A DNA stretch of 64,000 nt from Taiwanofungus camphoratus. Its lineage: Eukaryota; Basidiomycota; Agaricomycetes; Polyporales; Taiwanofungaceae. The notes below the pieces were generated by a model that saw only the letters and a list, made by a program, of their open reading frames with translations, searched no databases and was not told the DNA's origin. Location of the stretch: the NCBI GenBank assembly GCA_003999685.1, contig CP021221.1, positions 868,001-932,000 on the forward strand, written 5' to 3'. This document shows positions 56,657-64,000 of the stretch, one piece after another (position 1 is the first letter of the stretch; every line of letters starts with the position of its first letter). The translations under genes and the position numbers were made by a program.

Positions 56657-58421
56657 TCAAGGGAAGATGGCAGCCACGACAATGAGGGCGAGGGCCGTAG
56701 CCAGCCCCGTCGTCTTCCAAGGCATCGTCTCCGTTCCGTAGCTATGTGCCCCGCCGCTCTTCTGCTGTGCTCCTGCAGGTGAGGGAATGGCGGATGCACT
56801 CGTAACACCGCTGCGCGTGATGACGCTCGCCGTTCGCGCAGTCGTACTGGGACTCGCCAGCGGAGCGGAGCTACTGCTCGGGCTCGGGCTCGGACTTGAA
56901 CTCGGGCTTAGACCGGCACTTGAGCTGGGGACCGTACTCGTCGTGGAGTTCCTTGCAAGCGCACCGCCCGCAAGACCCAGCACGCCGTCTACAGGCTGCA
57001 CACCGCCATCCGCGCCGATGTTCTGGTATGCGCTGCCCTCATCCCCGCCCCCGTCCTGGCCCGCGAGCCTCGCGACGCTGTCCACGGCCCACCCGTTCTG
57101 CGCGATGAGCGGGAACGCGTCGATGTAAGCCTGAACGCTGAGGTTGCTCAGTTCGTGCTCGAGGATGATGAGCCCGGGGCTCTTCGGGCCCGCGTACCAC
57201 GCCTCGAGGGACGCGTGCACCGCGGAGACGTTCGTCCCTCCCGGGGTGGTGAGCGACCAGTCTTCCGTGCTGATGCAAGGAAGAGGGGAAGGGAGGGAGG
57301 AGAGTGGCAGAACATTAGTTGCCGTTATGTGAAGGCGAGGAATTGCGTGTACGGAGCTGAGAAACATACTCGTGATTCCAGATTATGGTCGTCAGTCCGA
57401 ACACTTCAAGCGCGATTGCGCGTACGCGCGCGTCAGAGTCGCCGTACGGCGGGCGCCAGTAGCGCGGGAGGCGCCCGCCGGTCGAGTTGTGGATGAGCTG
57501 CGTCGTCCAGCCGAGCTCGCCGAGAACTTGAAGGTTGCTGAGCGTCGTCATGTACGGGTGCGTCCAAGTATGCACGGCGATGTCGTCTGCACGGGGGCGT
57601 AGCAATGAAGTAGTGAGAAGCCGTATAAGGCAATCTAGTGGAAGAGCCCACCTTGGTTCGTTTCGAAGGCCATGGTAAACTCGCCCGGGTTATTTATGAT
57701 GTTCACGCCAATCATGAAATGGGTTGCATGCACGCCCTGTTCCTTGAGAAATTCGTACAGCTGCGTAGAAGTCTAGAATATACGCAAATTGTTTCCGCAT
57801 CGCATCAGCACCTTAACGGAGATCAAATGGCTCGGAAGAAACTGACAGGCAGAGGCCCATCGTCGAAACCCGCGCCAACCATACCATCCGGTGCGTCCCA
57901 GACATCGCCGTCGATTTGGCACTTGTACGTCGCGGAGCAAACTTCGACCCCAGCGGGGTCGAGGCCATCAGGGTAGACAGGTTCTCCGCTGGAGCTCATG
58001 GTGGACTGTGGGATGTCTGGAACTTTACCTGAGGAGATGGCTGCGTTGAGGGCATCTACCCAATCCTGGGGGAGTTTGGAAGTGTCGGGTGAACTAGTCG
58101 GGTATGCAGCAGACCAGGCTATAGAAAAAGATTTCGAACACGTCATGACTTATTTAATGTGACGTTTGTCAATCACAGCCTACTAGGAGAACCAACTTGA
58201 GGATAATCGACGCCGTCAGCTGATTGTTGCTGACGCCTGAAAAGAGCATAGGCAGGATGGTCATCGGGGTGATACCACGCGCTGGGAGGGCATTTCTCGA
58301 GATTTGTGCGCTTAAAAGCCACGTCGGGGGAGCCCCTAGCCTGGAGAGGAACGAAATGTGCTGAACATGATAAACATAAGGTGGCGGCGAGAAAAAAGAG
58401 GAACCGCATAGACCAAAACAT
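56657..58421 (-). CDS. CDA: GPI-anchored chitin deacetylase (CE4)
   Basis: Secreted polysaccharide deacetylase that makes chitosan in the cell wall. [20 protein letters not shown] is a signal peptide. The NodB domain has the catalytic/metal Asp motif in [14 protein letters not shown], a segment [20 protein letters not shown], the metal-binding His pair in [34 protein letters not shown] and [21 protein letters not shown] Ser/Thr/Pro-rich stretch ([20 protein letters not shown]) and a hydrophobic end ([16 protein letters not shown]) predict GPI attachment. Introns of about 50-60 bases in the first half; stop TGA at 56657. The N-terminal extension [13 protein letters not shown] to [14 protein letters not shown] is usual in basidiomycete chitin deacetylases. 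Confidence 0.9.
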
Positions 58422-59399
58422 AGTGAGCGACGGGACCTAGGTTGGCGCTGAAGATAAGTTTCTAAGACGCTCAAAGGACGAGGGACATAGGTCGGTCCAT
58501 CATAATGTTGGACTTGTATGTGAGTATATCTAGCCTAGCCTTGAAGAGCCGGCGACAGGAGGACGCCCTTAGCTAGCATCGATCACGGGACGGCGAAAAG
58601 ATGCCGGTCATGCCGAGATCATGAATGCCCTGCCGCTCCCGCCCCTGAGCCTTGGCGGCGCTCGATGCCACAGCGAAGCATCGACGGCGGGGGGTCCTCA
58701 AGCCATGCCCCAATTACGCTTTTTGGTGCATCGGTTGCCTTTCTGAATAAACGCGGCAGAAGCACTGCGCATCATGCCGGCCATGCCGGAGGTTCTGCCT
58801 TGTATGCTGGCCAATCACGACCGCCCATTCTCGATCGGACTCGGAGATGCGCTGCACGTCTTTTTTTCTTCGAATAAAATGACCTACCGAGTTCGAAGTG
58901 TTGGCGGGCGAATATTCTCGGAGACCAGAACGTCGCATTCGCCGTGGCGCAAATGCCTGCAAGCGCCCATCCTGGCGGCCCTGAGCGCTTATCCGTCAGG
59001 CTGGTCTTACACATACTGATCAGACATTGTTGCATAACACCAAAGACACCATACGTGAGCCGATTAAACGAGTCAGATTAATCACTGGCGCACCCTTTAT
59101 GGTCGAGTTCCACGAATGAGACGTCCGGGACGTTCTGTGAGTCAGATAGCACAGGTCAGCCCAATGTCCTGAATACTCCTGTTACAGAGTCCTGGAAATG
59201 CAGCCGAGTGTGTTTCATACAAAGTCCGCAATCTTGAGAAGTCAGTACTCCAGTAGCGATATCAGACCAGCCTAACGTTCAGAGTCATTCCAGGCACCAA
59301 GCGCATAGCAGATGGATAAGTGCATAACGCAGTAACAAATACATCGCCACCCTAGCTCGAGTCCGAGTATTCCACAATAATAAACATACACCAACCACG
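58422..59399. other. 980-base spacer
   Basis: Promoter of chitin deacetylase and 3' flank of TFG1. Open frames at 58665-59035 on both strands are antisense to each other and lack motifs. No gene seen. Confidence 0.45.
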
Positions 59400-61817
59400 C
59401 TACGCAGCAGCAGGAGCGGCTGCAGGTGCAGGCGACGCCGCGCCTCCATCTCCGCGGTACGCCGGCCGGAGTACCAGCACGCCCTTGCTCAACTGCGCGA
59501 CCTCCTTCACGAGCGCCGTGAACCGCGTCTTCTTCACCTCGTCCGTGAGGTACGGCGTGAAGTGATGTATGCAGTCGCGCGTCGTCGCGCCCGGTGTGTT
59601 CCTCAGCCACTCAATGACCATGCGGTCCTCCAGCTCGACGCCACCCGGCGGCAGCACCGCCTTGCGCTTCTTCGGCTTCGAAGGCGCACCAGCCACAGCA
59701 CCATTCGGCGCGGGCTCCTCCGTCGCCTTGCGCTTGTTCGTGGGCTTAGAGGGCGCACCGGGACTTGTCGGGCTTTGCGCGGAGACAGGGCTCTCGGTGC
59801 CGATACCTGCTGCGGGGCTCGCGACGGGGCTGGTCGCACGGCTTGCGTAGGGGGACGTCGGACGGCCGGAAGCAAGAGGACTTCCTGGACGGCTCGGACT
59901 GCTTGGCTTCGGCTTCGGCGCTTTGGGGCTCGTTGCGCGCTTCGCGACGACGGAGTGTCCGCCGTGGCTTGGTGTAGGTGTAGGGACCGGCGATGTGGGG
60001 CGTGATAGAGGGTCTGGCTGAGGCTCGGCCTTGACTTGGGTGGCCTGTTGTGGGAGGGTGGGAGTCTTGGTCCTGCTTGTCATAGTTACTGGGGTTGAAG
60101 GCGGGAGGGATGGGGTACGGCCAGGTTTTGGTTCTGGAGGAATGATCGCAGGCCCTGTTTGTACAGGGAGCTGCTCCTCCTCCTCTTCTTCCACCTATGG
60201 AATAAAGATACCAATGAACAACCGTGCCAAACAAACAAAGGAAAGAAAGGTAGTATCAGAAATATCGCTTACCTCGCTGGCATAAGGGTTCTCTTCTTCG
60301 TCACTCTCATCGTATCCACCGTCTTTCTCCAACTTCTTCAGTGTCTTCTGAAGGGTCTTGCCCTCCTGAGTAAGTTTTATCAGCTCCTCCTCATCTTCGT
60401 CGGACTCATCGATATATCCTTCCCGCTGCTTGTTCGCATTCTTATATTCCCGCTTCAGTCGTTCCTGTAGGATGATTCGCAAAATGATATATCAAGGGTA
60501 TAAAGGAGACGCAATGCTCTGCTCACCTCAAGCTCCTTTGCCTCCTCATCCTCCCGCTCGTCAGGCTCCATCTTCTCCTCATCGTCCTGGAACGTCTCCT
60601 CATAGTCCAGCTCATCCACATCACCTTCTGCGCCAAGCTCACGCTGCATCTTGCGTTTCCGGTCCGCGCCATCGTCTTCGTCTTCATCGCCAAACAGCCC
60701 GGCCATCCCGGTGTCCACTGTCCGCAGCCGCCGCCCGCCAGGCCCGAGGCTCTGGCTGGAGCTAGAAGGTCCCATGCTGCCCGATCGTTCTGACTTGAAC
60801 AAGGCAGTGGTTGCATCGGAGGGGGCTTGGCCGTTCCGATTACGGAGAAGCCAGCGCTCGGGGTCTTTATTCCGTTGTAGTTTTGACATCTGGAATACAT
60901 GCAGATGAAAATTAGTAAATAGAATACAAATCAGACAGAGTCTGACACTAAGCGGGAAATGGCACGAAGAAAACAAAGACAGAACATGTAGGATATGATT
61001 CTCGACAACTCACCAATGACTCCGCCTCCTCTAGGGTGGGTACCCTGTAGCTCGGTTTCTTCTGAAACTTGTACCACCGGTGCGCGGGCACAAACTTGAA
61101 AACATCATTGGCGGCGGGCATGAACATCGCGTGCGTCTCTGACTTCGCGACCTCCTCCATCTTGCCCACCCATAATTCCTTCTGCGATCCATCCTCAATC
61201 ACCCACGGGTAACGCTCCTCCCTCCGCAGCTGCCGCGTCGCCTCGGGCACCAAGAAGACCTGCTTGGTCTTCTTCTGGAACCGCTTCTTGGCCGCAGCAC
61301 CCTTGTCCTTGTCCTTCCCCTTGTCTGCGCCACTCCCGTTCGCATACGTCTCGCCAGGCCGTATTGGCCGCCCCTCCGCGTCCACCATCACAATCTTTCC
61401 ATCCGCGCCTATGACAGGCTTCCCGTCGGGGCCCAGCATCGGGCCCACTGGCTGTGGCGCTGCGGCCACGATGCCGTCGTCCCCCTCCCGCCGTGGCTCC
61501 TTCCTGTTCAGCTTGACAGGCTGTTGCCAGGCCGCAATATCAACGGGCTTGCGCGAATCGAACTTCATCACGTCGTACTTCCAGCCATTCAGCGCAGATG
61601 ACATGAGTCGAAACTCGGCGTACGGGCCCTCAGGCGGTGGCGGTTTGAGGTCGTCATCAGTGTCTTTTGGCTTTGGCGGTCGCGGGCGTGCAAGGGGACG
61701 CGGTTTGGAGGGGGAGGGGGAGCGCGAGTCGTCGCCTTCCTTCTTGCCAGGTCCAGGTGTCTGTTTTTTGGGTTTCGGATGAAAGAGGAGAGCGGCACCA
61801 GTAGCTTTTGGTGCCAT
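59400..61817 (-). CDS. TFG1: TFIIF alpha subunit (RAP74/Tfg1)
   Basis: General transcription factor subunit that binds RNA polymerase II. Start MAPKATGAALLFHPKPKKQT at 61817. The N-terminal dimerisation part has YAEFRLMSSALNGWKYDVMK, FDSRKPVDIAAWQQPVKLNR, RYPWVIEDGSQKELWVGKME and FKFVPAHRWYKFQKKPSY, the classic TFIIF-alpha blocks; the exon MSKLQRNKDPERWLLRNRNG follows. The middle is very acidic (DEDEDDGADRKRK, YEETFQDDEEKMEPDERED, GYIDESDEDEEELIKL), then Ser/Pro-rich. The C-terminal winged helix reads MVIEWLRNTPGATTRDCIHH and ALVKEVAQLSKGVLVLRP, ending in an Ala/Pro tail. Four exons, stop TAG at 59400. Confidence 0.92.
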
Positions 61818-62510
61818 CGTCTTCGTCTAGATGGTAATAATCGCGAGGAAGAGCTGCCGAGCCTAATACGCAGAGTCTAGTAATAATGGGACGTTCTGTC
61901 GGAGGGGGAGCGTAGGCTGGGAAGTGGTGACCAATTGACGGTGGTGGGAGATCAAGTTAAGCCATGTCGCGGCTCCGCCACAACAATGGGCGTGACTACC
62001 CCTCTTGTTCTCTCTGAGAAGCAACCGACTCCAAGCAACTCCCAGGTACTCTCCAATTTATTTAATCTGGATCACAAACCCGACAGCACTTATATACCAA
62101 GGCTTGCGAAGAAAGAACCGCGATTAAACCGCGACGTCAAAATCGTGTATAAGTATTATGATTAACAAAACTTTAGGCATGATGCAGACAAGACAGCAGG
62201 ATGTATTTTCAAAGCGGTCTAGAAATATAGGGATTGTCCAAAGCTCAAAATTATAATTACTATCACTATGTTCGAAAGGAACCGTTATTGCGGGATAACC
62301 CATCTCCTATGCAATTTGAACATTTCGGTGCAATAGAACCACATCCACACTTGTGTGCTCCGACTAGAAGAGCTATTCATATAGATCCAGAGATCAAGAC
62401 AAAGTAAGCCAAAAGAGTCTCTGGACCTTACCGTCAGTTCTCAAGACACAATAAGGACCTTCCACAAAGAATACTCTTATCGATACACATTGGAAGCTGC
62501 ACATTCGCGC
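61818..62510. other. 690-base spacer
   Basis: Promoter of TFG1 and 3' flank of the bHLH gene. The plus-strand frame 61935-62165 has no recognised feature. Confidence 0.45.
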
Positions 62511-64000
62511 CTACGATGGCGTCTCCGTCCTGGGAGCTTGCACGCCAGGTCCGTTGCCATTCGTGTTAGGCTGCTGAACGCTCTGAGGGCCGGGTGTATA
62601 TACATTCTGTGATGATCCAGGTCGTGAGAGTGGAGGCTGCTGAGGGTGAGGAATCTGCGGCTGGTGTGGCGGATGTTGCTGGTGATGCTGTGGATGAGGT
62701 GGATGAGGATGAGGCTGGTGTGGAGGTGGGCCTTGATGTGGAGGTGGGCCAGAAAGACCACCAGGGGGAGGATAGGGAGGCACACCAACTGGTGGTCCGT
62801 GCCCATAAACGACTGGATGCGGAGGTCCACCAGCGAAAGGAGGCGGGATACCCTGTCGCATGCTATCGAGCTCGTGCCTCAGCATCTCAATTTCTCGGCT
62901 CATATCCTGATGACTCTGCTTCAAATTGACAATGAAATCGATGGCTAAAGGACAAAGAACAAAGGGTGATTGTGTGTTGAGTATCACATGTATTCCGCAA
63001 ATTGGGAAGCGTACCTTTACTCAGGATCTCCCACTTGCTAGCCTTCATGCCTCTATCTGCAGGTAATTGGTCTCGTAGTTCATCAAACAGGTCCTTCATC
63101 TCCTTCCGCCTCTTCCTCTCCGCCAATTTGTGCGATATTCGCAGCTCCGGCGAACGCGAATAAGGTGTGGAGCCAGGCTCCTTACCCGAATGTTGTGACT
63201 GCTGGGAGGCGTCGTCCACCTGGGCGCTGCCCCCGGATGCCGCAGATGACGGACCCGCATTGTTGATTGCTGATTGGTCTACACCCCGAACACGCGACGG
63301 AGGACGCGAGCGTGACCTGAGCACTCGCGTCGGGCCTGTCGACGGAGGGGTGGGCAAATTTTCTGGGGAAATCGTGGGCGCAGACATTCGACGATCTGGA
63401 GTAAAGGTTACAGGAGGCATCATAGCGAGAGGATCGTAGGGATGGGCAGGGCCCGCCATGTTAACACTGGCCTCGTTCTGCATGGGCGAGCCTGCAGCCT
63501 GATCGGGATGAGGGTTGGCAGGCCACGCGAAAGTAGCAATGCCGCCTGGAGGACGGCCATGTGGCGAGTCTCCGGGAAATGCCGACGAGGGCGTGGAATA
63601 GCCAGACAGGGGCGTGCTTGCAAAGGTTGTGGATCCCGAGTCCCGTCTGTCGCTTGTCCACCACTGCGATCCCCCTCCAAGCCGAGCATCTACTGAATTT
63701 CGACGATCATACAAGCTCAACTGTGCAATTTTCTGTGTGTCAAAGGCTGATCCTCGCCGCTTCGGTGCCGGTCCTTCGGGATCAACATTTACGCCACTGG
63801 TCGACACCCCCGGCCCAACGAGCAGTGGGTCTATTTCTTCGTTCCCAGGAGAGTGCATGCCTTTATCAGACGACATCTTGCGTTTTGTACCTTGAGGCAG
63901 AGAAAGTGAGTTACTTTCATCACGTAGAATGAGCAATTGACCACCAGCTGCAGCAGAAGGTCTCCGCGTATTATAGTCTACGTCTGTTTCGCGAACGGCA
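62511..64000 (-). CDS. bHLH transcription factor, 5' end cut by window
   Basis: DNA-binding regulator. The visible frame stays open to the right window edge ([20 protein letters not shown] near 63950), so the start lies outside. A Ser/Pro-rich region of about 250 residues ([40 protein letters not shown]) precedes the bHLH domain: basic region [20 protein letters not shown], loop [18 protein letters not shown], and, after an intron near 62946-63014, helix 2 [20 protein letters not shown] with a short zipper-like extension ([11 protein letters not shown]). The His, Glu and Arg of the basic region (H..xE..RR) predict E-box binding. The C-terminus is Pro/His/Gln-rich ([17 protein letters not shown]). 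Stop TAG at 62511. Confidence 0.85.

Noticed and set aside
58665-59035. Opposed 70-87 codon frames
   Set aside because: Mutually antisense with no protein-like features.

Overview
The window is nuclear DNA of a filamentous, mushroom-type basidiomycete (Agaricomycetes-like). Every recognisable gene is cut by several GT-AG introns of about 47-65 bases with CTAAC/TTGAC-like branch sites, the genes are monocistronic on both strands, and several protein families are typical of this group (GPI-type chitin deacetylase, small beta-trefoil proteins, AIG1-like P-loop GTPases, lineage-specific cysteine-rich membrane proteins). There is no sign of a bacterial, organellar or viral replicon. Coding coordinates below are gene spans from start codon to stop codon with introns included. 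I joined exons by hand from donor, acceptor and reading frame.

Layout. 0-3 kb: a small conserved membrane protein and the ribosome-assembly factor Faf1, divergent. 3-14.2 kb: a gene-poor, fast-evolving island with a stand-alone beta-trefoil protein, an AIG1-like GTPase, and a 740-residue beta-trefoil + patatin phospholipase + von Willebrand A fusion, with MITE-like repeats between them. 14.2-33.2 kb: a disordered protein followed by a dense housekeeping block: ZNRD2-like zinc-ribbon protein, EDEM-type mannosidase, adenine phosphoribosyltransferase, ribosomal protein eS1, Atg10, acetyl-CoA acetyltransferase, an allantoate/nicotinate-type permease and a BTB-like protein. 33.5-45.2 kb: a cysteine-rich family member, a 2OG-Fe(II) oxygenase, RCC1, a membrane spermidine-synthase-like protein, a small membrane protein and the glycogen branching enzyme. 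45.2-51.6 kb: a 3.4 kb gene-poor stretch with a TA-flanked MITE, then two more members of the cysteine-rich membrane family in tandem. 52.1-64 kb: an M28 metallopeptidase, chitin deacetylase, TFIIF alpha subunit and a bHLH transcription factor cut by the window edge.

Most genes are unrelated housekeeping functions and do not form a pathway. The two places where gene content hangs together are the 4.8-12.5 kb island (lectin-like fold, GTPase, phospholipase, MIDAS adhesion domain) and the three dispersed copies of the cysteine-rich repeat family. The fusion gene in the island is the best candidate for an undescribed system. A role in recognition or defence is inference only.
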